NCBI GenBank assembly: GCA_035079385.1
Contig: JAVHKY010000063.1
Coordinates: 620,001 to 684,000 of the forward strand
Origin: Aspidiotus rigidus
Lineage: Eukaryota > Arthropoda > Insecta > Hemiptera > Diaspididae
Reading direction: 5' to 3'
DNA length: 64,000 nt
Position numbers and translations under genes: made by a program. Below, one piece after another: positions 1 to 12,530 of the stretch (position 1 is the stretch's first letter; the number at the start of each line of letters is the position of its first letter). The notes below the pieces were generated by a model that was not told the DNA's origin, did no database searches, and was given only the letters and a program-made list of their open reading frames with translations.

Positions 1-1074
1 CCATTAAGCGTTAAAAGTACTCGAAACATAATTATTTCAATTTCCTATGACTCACGTGCACCCAGTTACATCTCATTGAAAGACAATCAATGCAACTCCA
101 TCAGGAATGAAACATTACAGTAGGAAGCCAAAGCTGTTAAATCTGTATACAAAAGTTTTTCGACTCAATCGTCACCACAATTAGACTGAACAATTTAACA
201 TCCAAAATTGGACTTCCTCATTTATTTTCTTCATTTTTATGTCTCTTCGAATTCACTCCTCAGGTGACCTTAAACTTGAAAATCGTGTATCACTCGTGTA
301 AATTTACGTACTACATAATATTATTAATTGTACTTCATGAACAGAGTGGTTAGGTCGTTAAAGGTTATATCATCTTAATCTCATCAAATTAAGACAGCAT
401 TTTATTGTCCACAACCGAAAAATTTGCGAGTTTCGTCGATCGAACGCACAGCTCTGTATTTTGTAAAATGAAGAAAAAAGAAAAATTTTAATATAGAGAC
501 ATACGAATTATCGTCAGTTTCCTAAACTGCTACAGTAATATTAGTTTCCAAATACGGTCAATTCTATATTTTGTCTATCTCACTTGCAATCTTAGTTTCA
601 TATACGCTTAACCATTTAACTCCTTCCTTTTGTCGTACGGTATCTTTGCAAGATCCCTAATAACCCTGTCATTCACTGTAAAACACTATAATTGGAGATA
701 TAATGAGACTTTACCTTGTATTGGATTGAGTCAGCTTTAGCTGATTGCTGCATTCACGTTCAAGACCTGCCTTTTGGCGTAGAATGACATCATCAAAGTA
801 CAGAAAAATCAACGTAATGCAGCCATCAGCTGGAGACTTGACCCTAAACAAGATGAAGTCCCATTATATTTTCCGAAATATAGTGTTTTACTCACTGTAG
901 GTACTCACCTTCGTTTACACGTCCTCTCTTGTTCATCAAATGAGCAATTTATTTTATTCGGATTAAGGTCCATACCAATCTTCCAGAAAGAAAATAATGT
1001 TATCTGAAAATTCAAAGAGACTTATCTTGATGGATAATTCATTAGAAATAATACATTTAAACGGCAGAAGTGGC

Positions 1075-1120
1075 TTCGATTCGTTGCTACACGAGCGGAG
1101 TGAGTAGAGCAAATCGAACG
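1075..1120. repeat. imperfect hairpin with GAGCGGAGTGAG-like loop
   Basis: The segment from about 1075 (CTTCGATTCGTTGCTAC) is nearly complementary to 1104-1120 (GTAGAGCAAATCGAACG), with ACGAGCGGAGTGA between them. The stem is imperfect. It is listed because its loop resembles those of three other hairpins in this window (7.5, 41.0 and 57.6 kb) whose stems are unrelated. Confidence 0.4.
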
Positions 1121-3308
1121 AGTGGTGGATAACGTCATTCTCGCTGCTTTTCTCCAGAGATATTTTTCTATACGCATGGCTGCAAAACAAAAAGTGAAAA
1201 GAGGCTCCATCGAGAAAAGTATAACCGTGAGAAGAGTACATCAGAAAAACTGAGGAGAAAAGTAAAAAACAGTAGAGCACAAAAAAAGCAAACACGCGTC
1301 ATCGCGAAAAAGATCTTTTTATCCACCAAAAACGATTGACAAAAACGCACTTCTCAGGCATAAGTATAGAAAAAGATTTTAAAGGAGGACGAGGAATGAG
1401 AAGAATTATGAGAAGTGGGCATTTAGTAGCTTTCCTATATTGAACCTGCGAAAATTGAAATAGTTTCGATCTTAAATTATCTAAAATCTAATATTTTCAA
1501 TTAAATTTTTGTGCGTTACTTTACTCTCGCATCCTCGTTTTGTATTATCAAAGTTGAAAGTTTGCTTTTGGCGAATCATTTTTAATTGCTAGTAAAAGTC
1601 TGAAGCAACATTCTGATTTTTTTTTAAATTTTTTTTTTCTTTTTCATTCTGGGCGAATACCAAAACAGCCAAGTTTCTCAACCTGTATAGTATACGTAGG
1701 TATATTTGGAATTTTAAGAGTCTGCATAAATTTAGTCTGTAGCTCAATTCTTTCGGATCCGTAATTTGATTTTTTATTCATCAATCGAAGCCGATTTTCT
1801 CCTTCTTTTTAAAATTCTCACAAGATGAAAGTATAAAAAATTACCAAGTTCGTTTCACTGCTGTACTTATGGAAGAGTTTTTTTTTCTTGTTTTTTTCCG
1901 AAATTAAAACACTACACTTGAAACGATAAAATTCACGATCAGTGGGAGAATGGATAGAAGGTAGGAAAAGAAAGGGGAAAAATGTAATTTTAGCCTCTTA
2001 GGATGTACAAAATACACCAGACATTACACGATGTCAAGCGAGATTAAAATCAACTCCACAAAATTTGAAATTCTATTCTTATATACTCGAGAGTGAAGTC
2101 GCGGGTATAGAATAGCAAACGGGAAAGGGGATGTGTACCGCGGAAAGGTGAAGATAATAAAAATAATGAAAGTGTATTCCGAGGAAATGAAATTTTTTTT
2201 TCTCTCCCTTTTCTTTTTCCTCTCTTTCCTACTTCTCGTCGATGACGTACAAGAGTCGACTTTAATCTAAACGCCGCTTTCTGCTCCTGTCGGGCGCGCG
2301 AGTCTATAAAACTAAATTATAATAAACATGATTTTTCCGTGTTGACAAGAGAGAGAACAAGCGGTATCGGTGACGCGGAAGTTTTTCCGCGCTCTTGCTA
2401 TCAAAGGCAGCATAGCGCAACGGGTGCGGTAGGACGTACCTATAAGCCATTCCAAAAAAACTAGCAAACATTGTATATAATATAAGAAAACGCGACGATA
2501 TAGAAGCAGTTTAATGCGATATTCGAGCAATATAAACGGTTTATTTATATTGGCGAAACGGTGGTAAATATACAGGAAGAAAGATAAGGTAGGTATTTGA
2601 GCAAGTAAACAGACAAACAGTCAGGCAGCAGGCTTCTACCAACGAACCCTTTCTCTATACTTCTCCGTCTGAAGTGCTGCGTTGTGTGATGTGTGCTATA
2701 TCTAGAGGGTGGCTTGAAATCGCAAATCGGATTATACCATCTCGAAGCGCGGTGGCGAATACAAGCCAAGGCAGCGCGGGGAATTAACAACAGCCCTCGA
2801 GGCTACTCTATGAAATGAGGGGACTCTTACGACGCGCTTTCTGATAAAAGCAACGACATTGAATAACCATATTGCCCGCGATTGTAGGTACCTCCCTGAT
2901 GATTGTTTTCTTTTTATGTATGTTACGAGTATAATCATATTATGAAATCCGTAATTTTAGCTCAATCAGGAAAATACGTAGTGTAATAGATTACGTAAGT
3001 AGAAAAATACTTGACACGTAAAAATTGGATTTAGCAGAACAAACAATATGAATGTGCGTGAGAAGAGAATAAGCACGTCAAGGTTGGTGAAAAGAAAAAT
3101 CTTGCTAGCCGCTAGCATTTTGCTGCTCCTCTCTTGAAATTCAGACATATTTTTGACTTACGCAATGCACGATTTCTACTACATCGACAGCTCAAGAACT
3201 CGGGAGTCGAGTTTGTAGAGGCATCGTTTGGTATGTTTGTCTGTGTTATTCTGAAGCAAACAAGGTTGCCACACGAACCAAGCATCGTAGCAATGACAAA
3301 ACTGAAAG

Positions 3309-3451
3309 ACAAGGCTACCGCACAAAATAGAATGGATGTATCTGCACACCAACGATCAACAAAAAAGGGTATTTTTGCCAAGGTTGAAGAATCTCTTTTC
3401 CGCAGATCATGAATATGCAGATACTTCCATTTTATTTTGTACGGCAGATGT
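3309..3451. repeat. foldback, about 35-bp imperfect arms
   Basis: The left arm at 3311-3343 (including CACAAAATAGAATGG and GTATCTGCA) is the reverse complement, with several mismatches, of 3417-3449 (TGCAGATAC and CCATTTTATTTTGT). About 73 bp separate the arms. The short open frames on both strands here are mirror-image by-products of the foldback. No target duplication was identified. Confidence 0.5.
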
Positions 3452-3624
3452 CGACAAGTCTCCACCCTTTTCTTGCAAAATCCTCGACTCGTGGGAACGG
3501 GCCATTATCGTTGAGGGAGAGAGAGACTCATTTGATAATTAAAACGCATCGAGAAAGATCTGAGTGGGTAATTTTCAGCTCCAGAGGTTGGTGCGACAGT
3601 AAATATACCCATCACCGACGTTGA

Positions 3625-3647
3625 CTGCGCAATACCAGATTGCGCAG
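3625..3647. repeat. perfect 9-bp stem hairpin
   Basis: CTGCGCAAT and ATTGCGCAG flank the 5-nt loop ACCAG. The structure is seen directly in the sequence. No gene context explains it, and it could be a small foldback remnant. Confidence 0.5.
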
Positions 3648-5999
3648 ATCCATTTTAGCTCCATCTGAGTTGAGCGCTACGCCCAGATCCAATTTGTCAT
3701 TTGTGCACAGAATTTCACCGCAAAAGAGCAGACATTCTATCCAACCGCGAAGTCACTGTGCTTGCGAAGAGGTCACAATCTGTTAATCTACAAATTTATA
3801 TTACTTAGATCGCTGCGCTGTATCTGTTTTTAGAATAGAGCCATTTAACTGAAAATGTATCTTATGCAACAATTACCTCAAAAATATTGAGAAGGCTTAA
3901 ATATGATTTATAGAATATAATTTACTTTACATATAATGCGATATATATAATATAATTCCATAATTTTTCCACTAGGTTTTCGACACTTGAATGAAATTCT
4001 AGTGATTCTCTATAATATCTAAGCGAAAAATAAAGTTTGACTCGTGTTTCTATAATTTGCTTAATATACGCTATAATTTTTTTGAAAAAAGTAAATTTCA
4101 TCATAGCCTAACGGGCTTGTCTCAACTACTTTCTATACACACAATTTCCGACGAATTGTACAAATTTTAATTCGTCGTCAACCAGTTTTGCTTCTAGGTT
4201 ATGAAAATTTCAGAATATCTGTTCAGGATGAGGAGACAATATTTGTATATGTGTCTATTCATTTCAATCATGCCCCCTCTGGTACTCATTTATTTATACG
4301 CGATAATATCCATTAAAATTCTCCTGCGAAAAGAGGATGGGGTCTCCCGAACAACATGAAGCACTCGATAAAAATAGTTACATCCTGTTTCGTTTTGTAC
4401 ATAAGTTCGTATTCATAAGAAACGCCTTCAAAGCTTTCCATTATTATTTGTTGTTGATTTTTTTTTATATTCGTTTTGTTATTGTCGACCGATTTCGTAT
4501 AGAGACGGTTTCTATAACGTATCAATTGCAGATGTTAATAATGGATCAAATTGTTCACGGGGCTGCGTGAAAACGGTTTAGATATCGCTAATATGACGTC
4601 CATACAAAGGCTGCGTATAGCGTGTTTCGAATCGCATTCGTCGTTATAGTGCCGTCCCCCCCCCCCCCATTTTATCATGTACTCGTGTTTGTACGTGATA
4701 CGTTATTGGTTCGTCCCCTTTTAAAATATATTTTTGGGCTAAAAATATTGCGTATACGGTCTATTATGTCGGTTTGAAAAGCAACTATCAATTGACTGAG
4801 TGAGAACGAGAAAGTAAAAGAAAAAAATATCGGAAAGGGAAGAAGAGAGCTCGATAAAGTGTATATCAAAAATCTAAGGGGGCGTTGTTTACACTCGTGA
4901 TGTATTCTCGGCGTACTCGGGAAATGAAAAGTCGTTTAGAGAGGAAGGAAGGATAAATAAATACACGGGGCGGGTAACGATTTGGTTTATTGTCTACGAT
5001 CGTTCAAGTTTCAAGAGGTTTTTGTGACAAATAATCTATACTTTTTTCAATTCCTATCAGATCCGTGTTACTTTTGTATACTTTCCTACACAAGGATAAG
5101 CGTAATTATCGCCGCGTATACATTTTCATTCTTTCATTTATCAAAGATTTCCAAAACGATTTCCTTCTCTTCTGTCCCCCTCCTGGAACATCAATTCGGG
5201 CAGATTCTGCTGAAATCGAAAAATCGTGTTCAATTAAGGCAGCTAATTGCGTATTTGGCAACATACTCGTATGGAAGTTGAAGAAGTAAAAAAAAGCTTA
5301 CGCAGTTGTGTACAAGCAGTATCAACCATGTAATTTTCCCGCTCAAAAGTTGCTTTATTTTTCCGAAAATAATACTTAAATTATCAATCATCTTATTATA
5401 AATTGCATTTGTTGTGCTAGAAACTTGCTTAAAGAAAAATAATTATGCGAAAAAATTGTCTGACATCATATACTAAATACTCATATGATCCATTGAAGTG
5501 GTCAAATCTTGATTAGAACTCATTCAGCCATACTAAATCAGGTCGCTGAAAGATACCCTCAAGCCCTCTTCCTTTCTTCCTAACATATATCATCCCGCTC
5601 TCGGCGCTCTTATGTTCTTTTCAACTGGACTACTCGCATACTCGTATAATTTCAAACACCGCACCGCGGAGCTGACATACTTACTTTGGTTCCTCATAGA
5701 ACGAGTGCACCGATGCAAAATATTGAATTCCATCGACTTTAATTACATTTGAGCGAGGGGATGTTTTCTTTACGATTCATAATAATTATGCAAATGAATA
5801 AATAAATAATTTGCAGAACCTTGGTAGTACTACGTTTCCGTGAATGAATCATTTATTTGTATATCAACTACATTTGTCTTTCATCGGGTTAAAAAAGTTC
5901 TGAGAGTCTGAGGGTCACGAGGTAGATTCGCACAAATTTGAAATGTCTCATTTTGATCGAAAGAAGATTTAAAAATTTGTTCGTATTTTGTTTTGGCAG

Positions 6000-6502
6000 G
6001 CAACTTACCTCACTTCAATAATACGAACCTGTCCGAGCTGCGTCTACCGTTACCTCCGTCGTCATCGATGATTGCTGGAATGACACCGCCTAGCTTGGCT
6101 GGTTTCGAAAACGTACCAATCCGATATGTGCAGTTACCACTCAGCAAATCGTCGCCAGTGTCGACAGTTACCAGCGACGAGAATAGCGAATCGGACGAGC
6201 ACGCTGTGCATAGTTCCACCGAGGATACGGTCTCGGTAAAATCCGCCTTCCAACAAGTCAAATCGTCCAAAGATAGCAGCGTGAGCAGTTCACCTGAAAA
6301 GCGTTTCCGTCGTTTGGATAGTTGCACATCACCGGAAAAGCGAATCTGCATCAGTGGTTGCTCCCCACCGGAGAAACGAATACATGTAGAAGTATGTGAT
6401 TCGACGAGTCCGGTAGATTTGCGCTCCGAAATGGCCAACAGTCTCGTTACGTCGGAAAAGCAAATTGTCAAGGCCAAACCAAAAGTATGGCGACCGTATT
6501 GA
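6000..6502 (+). CDS. terminal exon of a Runt/RUNX-type transcription factor (3' part of gene only)
   Basis: This is a 3' terminal coding exon. The acceptor is the CAG at 5997-5999, after a T-rich tract (TTTTGTTTTGGCAG); the first two bases complete a split codon (phase 2), and the stop is TGA at 6500-6502, giving about 166 residues. The protein ends KPKVWRPY. A C-terminal VWRPY is the hallmark of RUNX/Runt proteins and recruits the corepressor Groucho/TLE. The remainder is Ser/Pro-rich and low in structure, as expected for a RUNX C-terminal region. Three SPEKR or PPEKR modules lie close together in its middle, the first followed by FRRL. The DNA-binding Runt domain is not in the window. Which insect paralog this is (runt, lozenge, RunxA or RunxB) cannot be decided from this exon. 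An antisense open frame over the same bases is a shadow. Confidence 0.75.
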
Positions 6503-7503
6503 AGATGTGAACGTTTGCTCTGCAATTCGAGTCCTTCAAAGGACTTTTTACGCTACTGCATAAAGTTTATGTACTCGTATTTATTGTGCGATGATGATCG
6601 CTATGATGTACCCTCGTCACCTTCTTATTGCGTTCTCGATTTTTTTTCTTTTTCTTTTCTAGACTATTTTTATCATTTTTATTGATGATCTCAGAACTGC
6701 ATCGATTCAGTTTCACTTGAAAGCTATCGCTTGCATTAACATTTTCAAAAAGATTTTTCCTCCGTAATACGTTCAGTACACTCGCGGGACGAACGTGTAT
6801 TAGTATATAATACGTAGGTAATTGTTGAAATCTGTTTTTTTTTTTTTTTTTCCATGTTTTAGTTACTGGTCATACATTGCAATTTTGTAAATAAGAATTC
6901 AGCAGATCTTTTGGATGAGACGAAGCAAAATACAACCAGAAATTACAGTACGAAGGCAGAGAAAGAGACTAAATTTCAAGAGCTGCTTTGAAATAGGACT
7001 CGTATTAAAAAAAACATTAGCGTCTCGGATCTCACTTGAAATTTATAGCGTTCATCCATCAATTGCTGAGCGAAGCTTCCTAAATGGCAAGTTGACGATG
7101 ACGTTGATGTCTTTCGTGTTACTACGATGAATGAGCAAGGAAACAGTAAGAGAATCCGTGAATGGTAATGTCAATACAGGTTACTTGTCTGAAGATCGTT
7201 TACTAAATCTCATGTTCAGGAAGGGGAAATCGTTAAACAGAGTTGAAGGGCGACTTCAGAGTGTAATGATATTAGTGAATGGCGTGAGGGATGAATCTCT
7301 TCCATGATGATCATAACTCAGTCTCGTGTAAATGTTCTTTCGATCAGAAAATTTTATGAGCAGAGTTCTAACAAGTTTTCAAATATTTTTCCCAAACCCT
7401 TATCGTTAATTCCCTGACCGCTTCCGTGAGAGCAATGTTGGCTACATTACTGATATCAGTATAGCAAGTTGCGTTTGAAATATAGTATATTATTGTACTA
7501 GTG

Positions 7504-7586
7504 TGAGAAGTGCGCGATTATTGACGAGTCTGATGATTCGCGAAACGAGCCGAAGCGAACAGACGAGTCATATCGCGCACTTCTCA
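7504..7586. repeat. hairpin with perfect 15-bp outer stem
   Basis: TGAGAAGTGCGCGAT (7504-7518) is exactly reverse-complemented at 7572-7586. Inside is a second weaker pairing (TATTGAC...GTCTG against CAGAC...GTCATA) and an inner stem TTCGC/GCGAA around a loop containing ACGAGCCGAA. The loop composition resembles the hairpins at 1.1, 41.0 and 57.6 kb, whereas the stem is unique. Confidence 0.6.
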
Positions 7587-10500
7587 TACGTGTGCTATAC
7601 GCTATTTTTTTATACAAGTACACGGAAGTATGACATTATGTTGCCGAAAATGGTGTTTGTATTATATTTTGGGAATTATTATTTCACTCAGTTAAATAAT
7701 GAATCATTATTTCACTGTCAGAGACGATTATTCAACTGTTTATGCTCTCACCAAAAAAGTCGCACTTTTACCACGCAAATCAATTGCATAATGTCATACT
7801 TTTCGTGTACGTGTTTAAAAAAAAATTTCTCTTTAAAATTCCCTCGCAAAAACTTCGGGAATTTTTATTTAACATTGCGGTGTATGGTAAAATTACGAGT
7901 ATAATGAAATTTTTATGTACTGTTCGAATGTAACTATTATAGGTTTGTAAGTCTCTTTATAGTTCATTTGCCCATTTTTCTTATACTTCATTTTCTTTTA
8001 ATTTAATCGTCCTCTGTCATTTTACCACTCTTGATTTCTTTTTTTCTTCTTTTGCGTATTCGACTTTTCCATTTTATATAGTATTATGTATACTATACCT
8101 ACAAGCTGGAGCAAAATAATGTTACAAGTAACAAGGGATTTTGAACTAAATCTATTTTAGTGAAAGAACGCGGAACGTTAAACGTACTCGTATACTTCGA
8201 ATCTAGGAAATTTATCACTAATTTTATCTTACATTTGCGCCAAAAACGACGTTTCCTTCTTCCACGTCTTTTCTGTGGACGAAGATGTTCCAAAAATTGA
8301 CCAGTTTGCCAAAATTACGTATCAAAAATTAAGAATTGTTTCAACGTCCATATTTCATTTGATTTGAAAGTGAAATTTGAAGCTGATTCCGGAAAAAATA
8401 CTCGAATAACCCTATGAAACTTGAAAAGGGTTAATTTTCAAACTCTTGTTTTGGAAATCTTGGCAAAATCAATTTTTGTCACGTTTTGGTTCATAACTCT
8501 TCTCAAAAAAGATGTAGAAATTTGGTTTTCGGCGCAAATTGAAGAAAAAATTGAGATACAAATTTCGTTGATTTGAAGTATATACATCTAACACTTCGGG
8601 TTTTTGCGCTGGAACATATTTAGCGCAAGCATATAAAATTATTTTACCCCATCCGATATACACGAATAAATCACTGTATGGTAAGGAATTTTTCGTTAAT
8701 TAGTTTTAATACCTTGAATTTTTCATAATAGATTTTATGTGAGCGTGCAAGAATTGTGTACTGATTGTGATATAACTAATAATAAATTTATAGGAAATTG
8801 CGTTTACACGATATTAATCTTATATAAAACAGCGGATGACAGCATCGTAACACACTCATTATATTATTGAAGCGCGGTATTTGATCGTTCTTTTATGAAA
8901 TATAAGAGCGTTTAACGGTGGAATTGAATGAAAATTGCATCGCGATAATCGATCGAATCACTTGAGCGCGCGCGGTCATGATTTATCGGTCACAATTCCG
9001 CGTCGACAGATGATCACAGAAGTTTCTCCATACACGAGTATTTATACACGAAGTGTGAACATCTAAATACGTAGGCTATAGCTGATGCTGTGTACAAGTA
9101 TGCTGATGTGTATTTTGAAGCACATCGAAAGGTAAGATTATATGGGCTGACGATACACAGTATCCTGGACGCGGATGCAGACGGACGGGAGCAAAATCGT
9201 CTAGTCTCGATGAAAACAAATAATGATAATAATAATTGAAACGTTATGTATGACGTATTGACAGGCCAGATGTGTTTACCCTCGACTCTGCAACCCCGTA
9301 GCTATATCATAAAAGATTCGCTGACGCGAAAAATATTCGGTGAAACTTATAGCCAGCCCCTCTTATTGACAGTACACAAAAGTATACTACGTAATATGTA
9401 CTACGCGGACAATAAAACGAGAGAAGAGATGGGAGAAGGAGAAGGGAAAAAAACTTTTTTAAAATCGCACGCTATCTCATTTTCATTACCACTCCGTGCT
9501 ATAACTTTAAATGTACGGAAAACATATTTTCAATTCTTTTCTTTCGTGCACCCTTCCTGCTAAACATTTCTCTCTCGCTCTTTTTTTTTTTAATTTTCGC
9601 CAAGAATTTTAAGTACCGTGCTTACGCGGATGCTGTTTGGGCTGTAAATGCGAAAAGTGAGGGTAATCTCGCGTTATCAATCTAATTTTCCGAATACGGA
9701 TTTAATTTACAGAAAGGTCGAGTGCTTTTGAACTTATATCAAGGGTCCGTCATTAAGTACTTAAAAAGGCGGAATATTATACCGCCGTGTGTTGGCTACG
9801 TAAAAGCAAAGCTGTTGCATCTTTCGATTTCGTATACGTATTTTCATAGCTCGTGTCATTCATACGTTGGCGGTCTGTATACTATGAACGACTGACTGTT
9901 GCTTTCTAGAACTACACTGCCCCAATCAAATTCATTTTTATAATTGAAAAGACAATTTTGTTTCTCAGCATTTGATAATCCTTATGAATGACCGGTAATG
10001 AACCATCCGCTCTAATTCTCTATAGCACTGAAAAATGAGGAAGAAATACTCACTGTCCCGGTTTTACGTACACTTGTTAAAATGACTATACATCCTGCAT
10101 ACACAGCATTCGATTCATCTTTTGTGTCATCTGTTCTGAGATGACGCCGAGCTTTAAAAGACAATTTTTGGAAGTATAAAAGAAAAGTAAACCAAAATGT
10201 TTGTATGGAAAAGAGCTAATTCATCGTATTAAACACATATACAAATATATAGTATACTAGTGTCAAATTCATTGAATTTTCACATTGACTGCGTAAAAAA
10301 ATGGCAACCATTTTGAGTATTCTTCGTTTTATGGTGAAAATTGGTAGGTATTTATATCTTGTAGTCAGTTTACCTTAAGGCGCATATGAAGACCACAACT
10401 CAAAATGGATTTCATTTCTAGATTTTTTATTTTCTGTTTATTTGAACGTAGCTTTCCAGAGAGTTCGAAACATCAATTATTCTTAGAATACCACACTAAC

Positions 10501-10877
10501 CAAACATGATGATAGGTAATTGAAAATTTAATTATAATTGATGCAATATCACCTACCTATCACATTAATCCATTCTACACGCATTCACAGATATCCCAAC
10601 TCATATGTATATACGTACAATTATCTGTACACAAGTACAAACCAACATACCTTTATGCTTTTGCTCTACACTCGCGCTATGCTCTCTCCTTCTCCTTTCT
10701 GAATCACTTGATTTTCAAGTTTCTGCTCATAAACTCTTTTTTATATTTCCAGTAAGGTTTTTCGAATTTTTTTTTTTTATCAAGTGGAAGATGTCGAGTT
10801 CTGAATGCATATAACCATAATTCAATTGCTCGATGAAAAGGGGTTGTACTCAAATGAGTAGCGGATTACAAAAAAAC

Positions 10878-10897
10878 ACTCACGCAGTCGCGTGAGT
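10878..10897. repeat. perfect 8-bp stem, 4-nt loop hairpin
   Basis: ACTCACGC and GCGTGAGT flank the tetraloop AGTC. It lies just left of the repeat cluster that begins at 10974. Function unknown. Confidence 0.45.
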
Positions 10898-10973
10898 AGT
10901 AGGTACACGACTTTTCCTCTCACAATGCAAAAATCATTGAGAGAGTCACTCCCTCCCTTTAAATTAAATACCA

Positions 10974-11092
10974 ATGACCTGTCAATCATGCCAAATATAT
11001 AGAATGAACAATAGAACTCAGTTTATAAATTCTATCACTATGACGTCACATCAACTGATAACAGAGTAAAAATACCTATAATTTAATTTCTA
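10974..11092. repeat. direct repeat, copy 1 (about 115 bp)
   Basis: This copy begins at ATGACCTGTCAATCATGCC and ends near AATACCTATAAT. It recurs in the same orientation at 11402-11512 with few differences. Each copy contains the CRE-like octamer TGACGTCA (here 11041-11048). Between the two copies lies the left arm of an inverted repeat, so the pair brackets a discrete module. A retroelement terminal repeat or an insertion between duplicated ends are both possible. Confidence 0.6.
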
Positions 11093-11147
11093 GCTAGAAA
11101 AGTCGGTAAAAAAATATATAGCACTCGAGTCTGGTTCACTCGTATTT

Positions 11148-11401
11148 ATTTTTTTATAACTTGGTCATATTGTAGTATTATTATATTTGAATATGTGCAC
11201 CTACAATTTTTTTGAGAATCGGATAAACAGTTCTCGAGAAATTTCCAATTTTTTGAAAAATTTCTTAGTATTATCAAGTAGCTGATGAGAGCATGAATAC
11301 AATTTATGAGAGGACGAAAAGAAGAGCGGCTGGAAACATCTTCAAGTGATGCCAGGTATTGGAGGAAATTAAGAGTTGAGGCACTCGGCTTCATATCCAG
11401 T
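11148..11401 (-). repeat. inverted repeat, left arm (about 250 bp)
   Basis: This arm is the reverse complement, with scattered mismatches, of 12277-12530. Both arms can be read as the same short peptide (SASTLNF...YLASLEDVSSRSSF), here on the minus strand and on the plus strand in the partner, so the module may once have been coding. I do not recognise the peptide family. About 880 bp separate the arms. Confidence 0.6.
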
Positions 11402-11512
11402 ATGACCTGTCAATCATGCCAAATATTTGTAGAATGAACAATAAAACTCAGTTTATAAATTTTATCACTATGACGTCACATCAACTGATAACAGAGTAAA
11501 AATACCTATAAT
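11402..11512. repeat. direct repeat, copy 2
   Basis: This is the second copy of the repeat at 10974-11092. It starts at TATGACCTGTCAATC and contains a TGACGTCA octamer at 11471-11478. It abuts the outer edge of the inverted-repeat arm that ends at 11401. Confidence 0.6.
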
Positions 11513-12034
11513 ACAATGAGGAAACCTGAATTTTGTTTTAATAACATATTCAAAAAAACGACTCACCCTCCCCCTGCCCAAACTGCTACGAGGCTATAAC
11601 AATTGTTTAATTGAAAATAATCTTTCCATCTCCTGAGATACCTCAAATCAACTATGAACCACTATCAATTATGTACACACACATGACAAAATTACGTATA
11701 AATCAATAATTAATTAAGAATGAAGTCACCGACGTAGTCTAGCAGCATACTTGATGAAGACTAAAAAATTGTACTCAATCATTCAAACTCAAAGTTTTCA
11801 CTATCGAGTATGACTAATGACAATGAAAAAAAATGAACGATCCGCCATTGCAACTATCCGTTCAAAAACAAATTTACAAAACAAAAATTCAACAAAACAA
11901 AATTCAAGGCTCTAGGGGCTGTGGGAAGCGAGATACAAGGGTACTAAATTTGAATAAAATGTCATCGAAAATAAAATAAAACAAACATGAGGTAAGCAGG
12001 TAATCTTTAGTTAACATAATAAAGGAATTACCTC

Positions 12035-12170
12035 CCCCTATCTTATATAGGTCGACATTTTTTCAAGACCCGCTTCTATCATATATATAGCCCGAGAGTC
12101 TTTTGTTGAACGGCGCACGGCAAAATTTTCGAAAAATCCCCCATAGAACAAGTTTCCTGTTCAAATAAAT
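12035..12170 (+). repeat. right end of an interspersed repeat family (copy at 12 kb)
   Basis: The text from the TTTTTTCAAG tract through GAACGGCGCACGGC to CATAGAACAAGTTTCCTGTT matches the right end of the element at 45437-45684. Only the right part of the element is recognisable here. The end is an imperfect inverted copy of the family's left end (AGGGAACCTGTTTTATG). Confidence 0.5.
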
Positions 12171-12276
12171 AATAATACAAATTTAAAAAACTAATACTCC
12201 TACGAATATTCATAATAATTCAATAGGATTGAGCGTAACCTATAAAATTGATTCTTAGCCTAGTATTGGTCTAGTA

Positions 12277-12530
12277 TACTGAATATGAAGCTGAGTGCCT
12301 CAACTCTTAATTTCGTCCAATACCTGGCTTCCCTTGAAGATGTCTCCAGCCGCTCTTCTTTTCGTCCTCTCATAAATTGTATTCATGCTCTCATCAAGTA
12401 CTCGGTAATACTGAGAAATTTTTCAAAAAATTGAAAATTTCTCGAGAACTACTTATCCGATTCTCAAACAAATTACAGGTGCACATCTTCAAATATATAT
12501 ATAATAATACTACAATATGACCAAGTTACC
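12277..12530 (+). repeat. inverted repeat, right arm, with tandem partial copy to about 12604
   Basis: This is the partner of 11148-11401. A segment here (12338-12401, with TCTCCAGCCGCTCTTCTTTT) is followed by a diverged same-strand copy at about 12540-12604 (TCTCCAGCTGCTATTCCTCT), both coding-like for a peptide ending in CIHA(L/T)I. Further right, about 12766-12860 is related to 11545-11600 (both contain CTCCCCCTG...ACGAGGCTATAAC). The block from 11 to 13 kb is thus built from rearranged copies of one repeat. Confidence 0.5.

Larger units (their letters stand above)
1..5999. other. non-coding DNA upstream of the Runt-type exon (probably intron at its 3' end)
   Basis: No recognisable exon on either strand. 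I looked for the conserved Runt-domain core and did not find it, so the rest of the gene should lie further upstream. The stretch directly before 6000 is intron by inference, because it ends in a T-rich tract and a CAG acceptor. It also holds a foldback near 3.3 kb, a perfect hairpin at 3625-3647, a short C-run at about 4657-4668 and scattered A/T runs. Short open frames here look like chance. Confidence 0.6.
6503..10970. other. 3' UTR and intergenic DNA
   Basis: The part directly after the TGA must begin as the Runt-type 3' UTR. I could not fix a poly-A site, because no AATAAA follows closely; an ATTAAA lies near 7003-7008. A strong hairpin sits at 7504-7586 and a short one at 10878-10897. 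Otherwise I see AT-rich DNA without a supported gene or element. Confidence 0.5.

Noticed and set aside
3112..3465. 117-residue minus-strand and overlapping plus-strand frames
   Set aside because: They overlap the foldback at 3309-3451 and show no protein motif; likely by-products of that repeat.
6010..6525. 171-residue open frame on the minus strand
   Set aside because: It is antisense to the Runt-type exon; the plus-strand frame has the acceptor, the phase and the VWRPY tail.
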